From the IMG/VR virus record IMGVR_UViG_3300025030_000241, positions 1 through 39,995 of that record: DNA of 39,995 bases. The stretch is one strand, 5' to 3'. The notes beneath the pieces were generated by a model. It did not search any database and was not told the origin of the DNA. It saw only the letters and a list, made by a program, of their open reading frames with translations. Source of the DNA: a virus. Positions within the stretch are counted from its first letter, which is position 1; each line of letters opens with the position of its first letter. Below are positions 33,549-39,984 of this stretch, in pieces. Position numbers and translations under genes: made by a program.

Positions 33549-33715
33549 ACCAGTGCAACCAGTCGCACCCTATCAACATCCTCTGCCGGGATCGCCACTG
33601 CTACCTGGGCGACAAGAACCCTTTTCTCCGGCTGCAGCGTCGCCTGGATCGTAAGACCAGTGAGTGTAACAGCCTGCGCGAATCGCTGACGAAGCGAACA
33701 AGGAGCCAGACATGA
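33545..33715 (+). CDS. Small basic hypothetical protein
   Basis: A 56-aa protein starting at an ATGA overlap. Four Cys in the first half (CNQ, CRDRHC) and a basic helix (FLRLQRRLDRKTSECNSLRESLTKRTRS). No family recognised; probably nucleic-acid associated. Confidence 0.6.
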   Translation: MNQCNQSHPINILCRDRHCYLGDKNPFLRLQRRLDRKTSECNSLRESLTKRTRSQT

Positions 33716-33837
33716 ACTGCAACATTTGCAACCGTCCCCGCGTCTCCATGAAGGTGACGCATCAGAAGGGCCAGTGGTCGGCAGTGGAGACCGTCTGCCG
33801 GAAGTGTCAGAGGTGGGCCCGGAGGTTGATGAAATGA
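33712..33837 (+). CDS. Tiny zinc-ribbon protein
   Basis: A 41-aa protein with two CxxC knuckles (CNIC at residues 3-6 and CRKC near 31-34), the layout of a minimal zinc ribbon. AAGGAG lies upstream of the ATG, and it overlaps both neighbours by four bases. Its shortness is consistent with this operon's other tiny genes. Confidence 0.68.
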   Translation: MNCNICNRPRVSMKVTHQKGQWSAVETVCRKCQRWARRLMK

Positions 33838-34592
33838 CCCCGGATCCTGCCCTTTTATTCCAACGAATGACGCGGGGAGCCTGCAGAGGTTCCGTCGCCG
33901 AAGAGATACCAACGATGTCCAGATGCAAAGGGAAGATGGAGGGCGGTGCACGCTGTGCGGTTGTTGCAGCACGTGGCAAAGACCTGTGCACCAAATGCGA
34001 GGCACGCGGTGCGGAACTGTATGACAAGGTGGTGATGGCGCCGGAGGTCAAACCGCTTCGATCAAACGATCTGGTCGGAAAGAAGCGTGGCCGTCCGGCG
34101 AAGAAGGGGCAGATCTCGGAAGCCGAAAAAGAGCTGCAACTGGCAACCGAGCTGTGCGCCAGTTGCGCCGGGGAGAACAGCTGTAATGGTCCCGGCCACG
34201 GAGTGAACGAGTGCGCCGCTTACTCGCCGAAGGAACAGGAAGCGGCGATGGCGGGATCTGCTTCAGTGAACGAGATTTTCTACGAGGACAGCGCCAAAAA
34301 GGCTGTTTTGGCTGGCGGTCCTATCGACCTCCAAATTTCGCCTATAGCCGACGAACTCATTAAAGAGGCGGCTACCCCTTGCGCTAAACTGAGTTTGCCT
34401 CTTGCTGCCATACTGACGGAGCTTCCCGTGCCCACTCCGCCCCTCCCCGATACCTCAGTTGTAATCGATTTACCGGAAGACATGCACGAGGCCCTGGTCG
34501 GCAAGGGCGTCGGCACCGCGACAATCATCGAATTACTCCACGTGTTATTCATCAGCGAGGAATACAGGTTGGTGCGTCATGCGGCTGATTAA
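33834..34592 (+). CDS. Hypothetical protein with zinc knuckle and AT-hook
   Basis: A 252-aa protein starting at ATG 33834 with GGAGG. It has a Cys cluster (MSRCKGKMEGGARC and LCTKCEARG, about residues 28-62), an AT-hook-like KKRGRPAKKG near residue 85, and a second Cys group (LCASCAGENSCNG). The C-terminal 100 residues are mixed hydrophobic and Pro-rich. Probably DNA-binding; family not recognised. An in-frame ATG at 33914 is an alternative start. Confidence 0.6.
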   Translation: MTPDPALLFQRMTRGACRGSVAEEIPTMSRCKGKMEGGARCAVVAARGKDLCTKCEARGAELYDKVVMAPEVKPLRSNDLVGKKRGRPAKKGQISEAEKELQLATELCASCAGENSCNGPGHGVNECAAYSPKEQEAAMAGSASVNEIFYEDSAKKAVLAGGPIDLQISPIADELIKEAATPCAKLSLPLAAILTELPVPTPPLPDTSVVIDLPEDMHEALVGKGVGTATIIELLHVLFISEEYRLVRHAAD

Positions 34593-34743
34593 GCCTGAAC
34601 CGTACAGGTTCGACCCTGGGCGCGTCCTTCCTCCCGAGGAGGCCGCCCAGGTAGCGCCAGAGATCACGCCAATTACGGAGATCAAGCCGAAGGCGTGTAA
34701 ACGGGAAACCAACAACGACAGGTACAGGCTGGGTAGGAAATAG
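34579..34743 (+). CDS. Small basic protein ending the early operon
   Basis: A 54-aa protein overlapping the previous gene by 14 bases. Pro-rich, with a basic end (KPKACKRETNNDRYRLGRK). Ribosome site is poor, so translation would rely on coupling. Retained because the frame spans exactly to the next control region. Confidence 0.45.
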   Translation: MRLIKPEPYRFDPGRVLPPEEAAQVAPEITPITEIKPKACKRETNNDRYRLGRK

Positions 34744-34782
34744 ATTTTCAAGGGGTGGTGGGGGCAGGTAGAACAATATGTG

Positions 34783-34833
34783 TTGCTTTGACATGCAATT
34801 TGCGTTGCTTTTGTGGCTAGCATGGTGTAAAGT
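34783..34833 (+). promoter_or_regulatory. Control region of the replication module
   Basis: It holds a dyad TTGCTTTGACATGCAA (34783-34798), then TTGCTT (34805-34810), a 17-bp spacer and TAAAGT (34828-34833). The middle is shared with the portal control region. Transcripts would start near 34840 and run into the HNH and replication genes after a hairpin at 34918-34956. Confidence 0.6.
34794..34812 (+). repeat. 19-bp repeat, copy 2 (upstream of replication genes)
   Basis: TGCAATTTGCGTTGCTTTT, 18/19 identical to 2388-2406 and in the same orientation relative to its downstream gene. A second GTTGCTTT lies 22 bp upstream of the one in the repeat, so the site may be two-part. Confidence 0.75.
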
Positions 34834-34917
34834 GGCGGCACATAAAAAGCATCTTCACGGATTTGACGGAATCCGCAGAGTCATAAGCTTTGGTTTCTGG
34901 TGATTGCCAGAACCCCT

Positions 34918-34960
34918 AACCCTCTTCAGGCGAGCCGTCACTCCCTGAAGAGGGTTTTGT
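34918..34960 (+). terminator. Terminator or attenuator in the HNH gene leader
   Basis: A perfect 13-bp inverted repeat (34918-34930 with 34944-34956) followed by TTGT. It lies downstream of the promoter at 34.8 kb and 32 bp before the next gene, so it either ends the early operon or attenuates the replication module. Confidence 0.7.
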
Positions 34961-34992
34961 ATTTCAAATGCTGTGTGGCGGAGGAACCAACC

Positions 34993-35373
34993 ATGAGCAC
35001 ATTTTATCATCCGAGCTTTGTTGACGATAAGGCCCACCTTTGCGACAACTGCAAAATAGATGATGGCAGGGCTACGCTCTATTGGAAGGAGTCGAATTTT
35101 GACCTCTGCCACGAGTGCTTGCTCCAGTTGACCAAATACCACGTTGACCCGCTACTTAAAGCGAGTGAATCGCTGACAGTTAGGCGCATGGCAATACCTG
35201 AGTCTCTACGAAACGAGATATTTGACCGCGATGGCAACAAGTGCATCATGTGCAATTCCACCAGCCACCTCCAGTTGGATCACATAAAACCTTTTTCCCG
35301 TGGAGGTCGAACTGTAAAGGAAAACCTTCAGACTCTTTGTGCGCCTTGCAACCTCAAGAAAAGGGCATCGTAA
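34993..35373 (+). CDS. HNH endonuclease with N-terminal zinc site
   Basis: A 126-aa protein. N-terminal Cys pairs (CDNC, CHEC at about residues 17-42) suggest a zinc ribbon. The C-terminal HNH fold is clear: RDGNKCIMCNSTSHLQLDHIKPFSRGGRTVKENLQTLCAPCN, with the DH dyad and two CxxC knuckles. Start ATG has GGAGGAAC. It is the first gene after the replication-module promoter and overlaps the initiator gene (TAATG). Could be a homing-type nuclease or a replication-linked nickase. Confidence 0.82.
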   Translation: MSTFYHPSFVDDKAHLCDNCKIDDGRATLYWKESNFDLCHECLLQLTKYHVDPLLKASESLTVRRMAIPESLRNEIFDRDGNKCIMCNSTSHLQLDHIKPFSRGGRTVKENLQTLCAPCNLKKRAS

Positions 35374-36092
35374 TGCAGGACGGTTACATAAAACTCCACA
35401 GGTGCATCCTTGACAGTGGATGGGCGCGGCATCCTGATTATATGGCGGTCTGGGTTTACTGCCTTTTGCGCGGGAACTATAAGCCCGCAGATGTGGTGAC
35501 TAAATGGGGTGGCGTGGTCAAGCTTGAAGCTGGCCAATTTATTACGTCCCGCGAGCAAATAAGTTTGAACACTGGAGTGCAAGAATCCAAGGTCGAAAGA
35601 ATCCTAAAACACTTCAAAAATGAACAGCAGATTGAACAACAGAATAGAGGAAAATTCCGAATAATATCAATACTTAACTGGCGTAAATACCAAGTAAGTG
35701 AACAGGAAAATGAACAACAGGTGAACAACACGCGAACAACAGGTGAACAACAGGTGAACACAGATAAGAAGGTAAAGAAAGAAAAGAAGAAGAAAGAAGA
35801 AAGGGCTGTAGCCGACCTCCTTCCGATCTGCAAAGCCTGGAAGGCCTACATCGAAATGCGGAAGAAGATCCGCAAGGACGCATCACCAAAAGCTATGGAG
35901 ATGGCAGCATCAAAACTTATCGCGATGCAGAAGATGGGGCAAGACCCTGTGGCCATTCTCAACCAGAGCATTTTCAATTCATGGCAGGGGCTTTTTCCGG
36001 TAAAGGCTGAATCGAAGGAATCACATAGACAGGCAGAACAAACGCAGACACTGGACGATCTGAGGGCCAAGGGGCTACTTGATGACGATTAA
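35373..36092 (+). CDS. Replication initiator-like protein (lambda O/DnaD-type position)
   Basis: A 239-aa protein. The N-terminal about 105 residues form a winged-helix-like domain (GYIKLHRCILDSGW, a segment common to phage replication proteins, then LNTGVQESKVERILKHF). A low-complexity Gln/Asn/Thr and Lys/Glu linker follows (about 110-150), then a C-terminal helical domain (AWKAYIEMRKKIRKDASPKAMEMAASKL). The linker DNA holds an 11-bp tandem array, as lambda O carries the origin. The next gene is a DnaB-like helicase, so it probably binds the origin and loads helicase. Confidence 0.78.
   Translation: MQDGYIKLHRCILDSGWARHPDYMAVWVYCLLRGNYKPADVVTKWGGVVKLEAGQFITSREQISLNTGVQESKVERILKHFKNEQQIEQQNRGKFRIISILNWRKYQVSEQENEQQVNNTRTTGEQQVNTDKKVKKEKKKKEERAVADLLPICKAWKAYIEMRKKIRKDASPKAMEMAASKLIAMQKMGQDPVAILNQSIFNSWQGLFPVKAESKESHRQAEQTQTLDDLRAKGLLDDD
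35712..35766 (+). repeat. 11-bp tandem array (candidate replication origin iterons)
   Basis: GAACAA or GAACAC begins at 35712, 35723, 35734, 35745 and 35756, exactly 11 bp apart; three units are GAACAACAGGT. Weaker copies sit at 35622 and 35634. Because 11 is not a multiple of 3 the repeat is not conserved in the protein, so selection acts on DNA. A purine-rich, AT-rich stretch follows to about 35808, suitable for unwinding. This resembles lambda ori inside O. Confidence 0.75.
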
Positions 36093-37353
36093 TTTTGAGG
36101 ACCACGACATAGAGCAGGAATTGATAGGAAACATCGTCAACGACCACAACGCCTACATGGATATTTTTGACATTCTCAGGCCGGATCATTTCGCCTCAAG
36201 GATGGGGGAGGTCTACAAGTCCTACGGCGAGCAGATCCACAAGAAAGAGCCTACCGACTTATCAACCCTTTCTAAGTTGTCTGGTGTCAGTGGTAAAGTC
36301 CTTGCCGAGTGCATGGAAAAGGGGTGGATGAGCGCAAACGTGAAAGCCAAAGCGCGCAAGCTGGTTTCTCTGGCCCACAAACGCCACACCTACCGGGACT
36401 GTCGCAAACTCGTTGCAGAAATGGAAATGCTCGACTCTTCCGAGATTGCCAAGCGGCTCTCAGACATGGCTGCAAGTGTTGCCATGAACAACCAGACGAA
36501 GCACATCTATGACGGTAGGCAGCTCGCGCAAAGGTTGACCACGATCATGGAGCGCCGTCACGAGAACAAAGGACGAATGGAAGGGATTATGAGTGGGTAC
36601 AGGAGCCTCGACAGAGTTATCCGAGGGTTCCGCCCCAAGCGCATGACGGTTATCGCTGCGGCTACTGGGTTTGGCAAGTCCACCCTGGCGCTAAACCTCC
36701 TGAGCAATATTGCCATGGCTGGGCATAAGGCACTTTTTATCAGCAACGAGAATGACGTCGACGACAACCTGGACCGGCTGCACGGCATTCAGTCTGGTCT
36801 GGAACTCCGCACCATTGAAAAGGCAGGTGATGAGGTTTGGGGTCCAACTTGCAAGTTTGCCGAGCATCTTTATCAGAGTAACCTTTTCATATCCGACAAC
36901 TCCCCTAGGACCATAGATGAGGTGGTAGGCACCATTAACCGCCATGTGGTGCAGCATGGGGTGGAAATTGTCTTTGTCGATTACATCGGCGAGATAATGG
37001 TCGACTCTGACAACCGAGAGACTGAAGAGGCAAGGCTTGCTCGGTTTGCTCAAAGGCTGGTTGACTGCGCCAAGTCAATGGGGATTCATGTTGTCGTTAT
37101 GGCGCAACTCAACCGGCAAGGAAACGCAAAAGGCAGGCCCGGGAAGAGTGATCTGGCGTCATGTTTTAAGATTGTGATGAAGGCGCACAGCCTTCTGATG
37201 TTTTGGCAAGACGAGAACAAGCAGGACATCCTCACAGTAGAGAAGAACCGCCAAGGACCGCCCAACGTTGACCTCTGCGCCGATTACAACCGTGCCACCC
37301 AGCGCATCATCATCAACGGTTATCTTGGAGAAAGAGTGTCCAGTGAAATTTGA
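36082..37353 (+). CDS. Replicative DNA helicase, DnaB-like
   Basis: A 423-aa helicase. The N-terminal domain (DIEQELIGNIVNDHNAYMDIFDILRPDHF) matches DnaB N-terminal helices. The RecA-like motor has Walker A ATGFGKST (194-201), Walker B-like VDYIGEIM and the H3/H4 area MAQLNRQGN with a later KNRQGPPNV. Start ATG 36082 (a TTG lies just before it) overlaps the initiator gene by 11 bases. It unwinds the fork at the phage origin. Confidence 0.9.
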   Translation: MTINFEDHDIEQELIGNIVNDHNAYMDIFDILRPDHFASRMGEVYKSYGEQIHKKEPTDLSTLSKLSGVSGKVLAECMEKGWMSANVKAKARKLVSLAHKRHTYRDCRKLVAEMEMLDSSEIAKRLSDMAASVAMNNQTKHIYDGRQLAQRLTTIMERRHENKGRMEGIMSGYRSLDRVIRGFRPKRMTVIAAATGFGKSTLALNLLSNIAMAGHKALFISNENDVDDNLDRLHGIQSGLELRTIEKAGDEVWGPTCKFAEHLYQSNLFISDNSPRTIDEVVGTINRHVVQHGVEIVFVDYIGEIMVDSDNRETEEARLARFAQRLVDCAKSMGIHVVVMAQLNRQGNAKGRPGKSDLASCFKIVMKAHSLLMFWQDENKQDILTVEKNRQGPPNVDLCADYNRATQRIIINGYLGERVSSEI

Positions 37354-37435
37354 GATGATAAAAACTCTTGCTCCGGTCGAGTCCCGAACGGGACAAATGG
37401 AACCGTCATTCGCGGAGACATCAAGAGCGACATGA
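37343..37435 (+). CDS. Possible very small protein after the helicase
   Basis: A 30-codon frame from GTG 37343 overlapping the helicase stop by 11 bases, with GGAGAAAG upstream. No motif. The stretch from here to 37519 holds no better gene; it may be untranslated. Listed only because overlap coupling is the rule in this genome. Confidence 0.3.
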   Translation: MKFEMIKTLAPVESRTGQMEPSFAETSRAT

Positions 37436-37519
37436 GGTGAAGGTTGATGGTGAGGTAGGTCGTCAATGAGGCGGTGAACTAGTCTAGCTCTCCGATTGGA
37501 GACGAGCGAGGGGGGGGGA

Positions 37520-37753
37520 ATGAGATACGGGCCGAACGTGGAAAACTTGGAGTTGATAGCGCAGAAAGCCAAGGGCAAGAATAACGGCGTTTATTCCTTC
37601 CGAGGCTTAGAATACCGTGTCCACAACGGAAGATTTACCCATTACGCTCATGGCGGCAAGATTTGCGAGTGCTGCGGTCACTTCGTTGTTGAGATTGGAG
37701 GCTATAGCGGCTATTCGGACGACGCTCGCAAGATGCTGAAGCAAATCAAATAA
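37520..37753 (+). CDS. Small zinc-knuckle protein
   Basis: A 77-aa protein with a very G-rich ribosome site (GAGGGGGGGG). Beta-rich middle (VYSFRGLEYRVHNGRFTHYAHGG) followed by CECCGH, a possible metal site, and a short C-terminal helix. Family not recognised. Confidence 0.65.
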   Translation: MRYGPNVENLELIAQKAKGKNNGVYSFRGLEYRVHNGRFTHYAHGGKICECCGHFVVEIGGYSGYSDDARKMLKQIK

Positions 37754-37787
37754 CATGTAGCAACGGGTTAAACCCTGGGAGGGGATG

Positions 37788-37931
37788 ATGTCAGAGTGTT
37801 ACAAGAAAAACTGTGATGAGCATGGCTGCGAGGATTGCGCCCGTGATGAAGGCGAATCTGAGGAGTGCCGTGACTGTGAAAATGTTTGCCATTGGGAGAA
37901 GAGAAAAGCGGCAGAGCCGGTGCGGCCATGA
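37788..37931 (+). CDS. Very small cysteine-rich protein
   Basis: A 47-aa protein with seven Cys and His residues (YKKNCDEHGCEDC; ECRDCENVCHW) that could hold two zinc ions. GGAGGGG lies before ATG 37788; an ATG one codon earlier is possible. ATGA overlap with the next gene. Confidence 0.62.
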   Translation: MSECYKKNCDEHGCEDCARDEGESEECRDCENVCHWEKRKAAEPVRP

Positions 37932-38062
37932 GCATAACGATACCGGCATGGGTGATGTGGAGCATCGGCGGTCTAGTGATTGGTGCGCTTGCGCTTCTCG
38001 GCTTGCTTCTCCTTTGGCTGATGTGGAAGGGCCGGAACATCGACTTCAGGATTAACTGGTAG
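37928..38062 (+). CDS. Very small single-pass membrane protein
   Basis: A 44-aa protein dominated by one hydrophobic helix (AWVMWSIGGLVIGALALLGL..., residues 7-33) and a short basic tail. ATGA-coupled to the Cys-rich gene. Too short for a family call; possible holin accessory or exclusion peptide. Confidence 0.6.
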   Translation: MSITIPAWVMWSIGGLVIGALALLGLLLLWLMWKGRNIDFRINW

Positions 38063-38102
38063 CCACCACCAACGAAAACGCAAGCCGCCAGGGAGGGGAG
38101 AG

Positions 38103-38630
38103 ATGAACAGAGACATTCAAGACATAATCAGCGACTATTGGAACTGTGCCTATCAGCAAGGACTGGAGCGCAGAGAACATGATGACCAAAAAGGAACAGC
38201 ACAAAGGCTGGAGTCCGAGCTGCAAGCCGCCGTTGCCACCCTCACCGCCGAACGCCTCACAGTGATCGGGCGGATTGCGGAGCTGGAGGGCCAAGTTCAA
38301 TCCGCGCTGACCTGTGCTCCCGATTGCCAGCACGTCGGGCCTGTGAGGGTGGCACTTGTGGCTGCTAAGGCCGAAATCAAAGTCGCTGATGAGGAATCCG
38401 CAGGGCTACACCTCAAGTGCATCGGCTACCTGAGCCAGATCATCGCCGTGCAAAAAGAAGCAGAAGCCGCCAACTCTCGCGCCGAGAGGCTGGAGAAGGC
38501 GATGGAGGGTGCTAGAAGTACGCTATCAATGGGGCACACTGTCAGAGAGCGTGAAGCATACAGCATAATTTTAAAAGCTCTCGCGGCTGAGAAAGGGGAG
38601 GAGAATGGCTGCGAAAAAGAAAGGTTTTAA
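38103..38630 (+). CDS. Long coiled-coil hypothetical protein
   Basis: A 175-aa protein that is almost entirely helical with heptads (QRLESELQAAVATLTAERLTVIGRIAELEGQ; EAEAANSRAERLEKAMEGA). Two Cys lie in CAPDCQH. A GGGAGGGGAGAG site precedes the ATG. Similar coiled-coil proteins are common in phage early regions; role unknown. It overlaps the next gene by 26 bases. Confidence 0.68.
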   Translation: MNRDIQDIISDYWNCAYQQGLERREHDDQKGTAQRLESELQAAVATLTAERLTVIGRIAELEGQVQSALTCAPDCQHVGPVRVALVAAKAEIKVADEESAGLHLKCIGYLSQIIAVQKEAEAANSRAERLEKAMEGARSTLSMGHTVREREAYSIILKALAAEKGEENGCEKERF

Positions 38631-38802
38631 CGGGGCGGATTGTGTCTTCTGTGGTACACGTCACACATTTGAGTCGCCGCGCAAGTCGTTTACCTGTGAC
38701 GGATGTGGAGTTGGGCAAAAGATCGAGATACCAATCACAGCGCGGGAGACGGTGGGCCGGAACGCCACTGGCCACTATCTGCCGCCAGGAACATCAACAT
38801 AG
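38605..38802 (+). CDS. Small zinc-ribbon protein
   Basis: A 65-aa protein with two CxxC knuckles (CVFCGTRH and CDGCGVG), the layout of a zinc ribbon, plus a basic start (AAKKKGF). Strong AGGGGAGGAG site. Starts inside the end of the coiled-coil gene, so probably co-translated. Likely a nucleic-acid-binding accessory. Confidence 0.7.
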   Translation: MAAKKKGFNGADCVFCGTRHTFESPRKSFTCDGCGVGQKIEIPITARETVGRNATGHYLPPGTST

Positions 38803-38832
38803 CCGCACTCGCGGCGAGGGGTGGGCAAAATA

Positions 38833-39051
38833 ATGGAAGAACTTGCACGGAAACTTACAGAAGTCGCGAACCAGATGACCGTCATAGGCACCGAGATGAC
38901 CTATTATGGCGGATTTGACGAACAGATGGTGCGGCATGGTTACGAGATGATAGGCGCCGCAGTCGTTGCGTTGGGGTGGACAGAGGAGATAGCTAAGGCA
39001 AAAGACCGCGCCGAACGCACAGCCGAGCCGCAGAATATAGCAGAACGGTAA
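38833..39051 (+). CDS. Small helical protein
   Basis: A 72-aa helical protein (MEELARKLTEVANQMTVIGTEM...). ATG 38833 has GGGGTGG nine bases upstream; an in-frame GTG at 38821 is possible. Its first residues resemble those of the gene at 39110, which hints at an old duplication or shared fold. No family recognised. Confidence 0.6.
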   Translation: MEELARKLTEVANQMTVIGTEMTYYGGFDEQMVRHGYEMIGAAVVALGWTEEIAKAKDRAERTAEPQNIAER

Positions 39052-39057
39052 CGCTCT

Positions 39058-39092
39058 TGAGTATTGACTGAGTACATAACTGAGTATATGCT
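39058..39092 (+). promoter_or_regulatory. Candidate promoter with TGAGTA repeats
   Basis: TTGACT (39064-39069), a 17-bp spacer and TATGCT (39087-39092). TGAGTA occurs three times (39058, 39069, 39081), 11 and 12 bp apart, so a regulator could bind the same DNA face. It would drive the last small genes, the HNH gene and perhaps packaging genes across the junction. Confidence 0.5.
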
Positions 39093-39109
39093 GCACACGC
39101 GGAGGGTCT

Positions 39110-39256
39110 ATGGAAGAACTGATACTTGCTTTGAAGGAGCAAACCGCAGCAATTAACGCGCTTGTGCAAAGCAACGCACAGTTGATCATGGTGCTGGCAG
39201 ACAGTGCCGAGGATGATGCACCACCCACCACATACATGGACGGGAGTAAGGCATGA
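39110..39256 (+). CDS. Very small helical protein
   Basis: A 48-aa protein starting at ATG 39110 with GGAGGG. Helical N-terminus (MEELILALKEQTAAINALVQSNAQLIMVLAD is the pattern, given here in part as MEELILALKEQTAAINALVQ) and an acidic Pro-rich end. ATGA overlap with the next gene. Unknown function; the start resembles that of 38833. Confidence 0.58.
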   Translation: MEELILALKEQTAAINALVQSNAQLIMVLADSAEDDAPPTTYMDGSKA

Positions 39257-39420
39257 GCGAGCAAAAGGAACAGCCTATCGAATACGTGGTCGATATATCA
39301 AAAACATTGTGGGCTGCGTCGGTAAGATTGAGATCGGAAATGGACAAAATCAAGGCCGAGCTGGTGGACTCTCTTCCTGTTTGGGGTCAGCGCCTTGCTA
39401 GGGGTTCCCGTTGCCGGTAA
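39253..39420 (+). CDS. Small hypothetical protein upstream of HNH
   Basis: A 55-aa protein, helical in the middle (DISKTLWAASVRLRSEMDKI) and basic at the end. It is coupled by ATGA to the gene before and overlaps the TTG start of the HNH gene by 10 bases. No family recognised. Confidence 0.55.
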   Translation: MSEQKEQPIEYVVDISKTLWAASVRLRSEMDKIKAELVDSLPVWGQRLARGSRCR

Positions 39421-39719
39421 AGCCGGGGACGCACAAGCCAGCGAGGCCGCAGACCAAGAAACATCTGGCACCGGAAACAGCGAGAGGCAAGACTGCTGAG
39501 CGAGGCTATGGGGCAAAGTGGCAGAGGACCAGGGCGGCATACCTCAAGGCGCATCCGTTGTGCGTTCATTGCGAGAGGCAGGGCAAGATAAAGCTGGCGA
39601 CCGACCTTGATCACATCGTGCCTCACAGAGGTAACATGGTGCTGTTCTGGGATATCAAGGGGAACGTGCAAGGTTTATGCAAGCCTTGCCACTCGCGCAA
39701 GACGGCGAAAGGAGAATAG
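39411..39719 (+). CDS. HNH endonuclease of the packaging module
   Basis: A 102-aa HNH nuclease: ERGYGAKWQRTRAAYLKAHPLCVHC, then ATDLDHIVPHRG, then NVQGLCKPCHSRKTAKG. These are the conserved motifs of the HNH proteins next to terminase genes in HK97-like cos phages, where they help cut cos DNA. TTG start with AGGGG upstream. If the window ends join, it lies about 0.3 kb upstream of terS, with one tiny gene between. Confidence 0.9.
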   Translation: MPVKPGTHKPARPQTKKHLAPETARGKTAERGYGAKWQRTRAAYLKAHPLCVHCERQGKIKLATDLDHIVPHRGNMVLFWDIKGNVQGLCKPCHSRKTAKGE

Positions 39720-39720
39720 G

Positions 39721-39888
39721 GTGAATAAACAAAACATGTTGATACGCGGATTAGTTTCGACGCTGCCTCAAGATCAGCAGGACGCAATACAAGCCTGCAA
39801 GAAGGACATTGAGACCGTTATGTCTGGTTACGACGAAGGGTTATGGATGCTGGCCGTTGCACTCATCGGGTCTGAGGCTATTGACTGA
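39721..39888 (+). CDS. Small hypothetical protein between HNH and the window end
   Basis: A 55-aa helical protein from GTG 39721 with AAAGGAG upstream; an ATG five codons later is possible. Pattern LPQDQQDAIQACKKDIETVM then a hydrophobic end. Proteins of this kind often sit between HNH and terminase small subunit. Function unknown. Confidence 0.62.
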   Translation: MNKQNMLIRGLVSTLPQDQQDAIQACKKDIETVMSGYDEGLWMLAVALIGSEAID

Positions 39889-39958
39889 AATCGTGCTCTA
39901 ATGAGGCCGATTGTTCAAAAAATGCACAGATTTTTTCTCTAATGAAAGGCGAGGGGTA

Positions 39959-39984
39959 GGCGGGTTGAAAGTTCAAAACCCGTC
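39959..39984 (+). other. Hairpin near the right end, possible cos/terminase-site region
   Basis: GGCGGGTT (39959-39966) pairs with AACCCGTC (39977-39984, one G-T pair). With the bases after 39889 and the first 49 bases of the window it makes the gene-free stretch where cos or a packaging-recognition site is expected. TGCACAG occurs at both ends (13-19 and 39933-39939). No terminal overlap between the window ends was seen. Confidence 0.35.

Noticed and set aside
34788-34804. Sigma-54 promoter at TTGACATGCAATTTGC
   Set aside because: The GC spacing fits, but the essential GG of the -24 box is GA and the sister element at 2.38 kb does not keep the spacing.
39901-39942. Tiny frame starting ATG near the right end
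   Set aside because: Only 13 codons, no ribosome site, in the expected cos/non-coding region.
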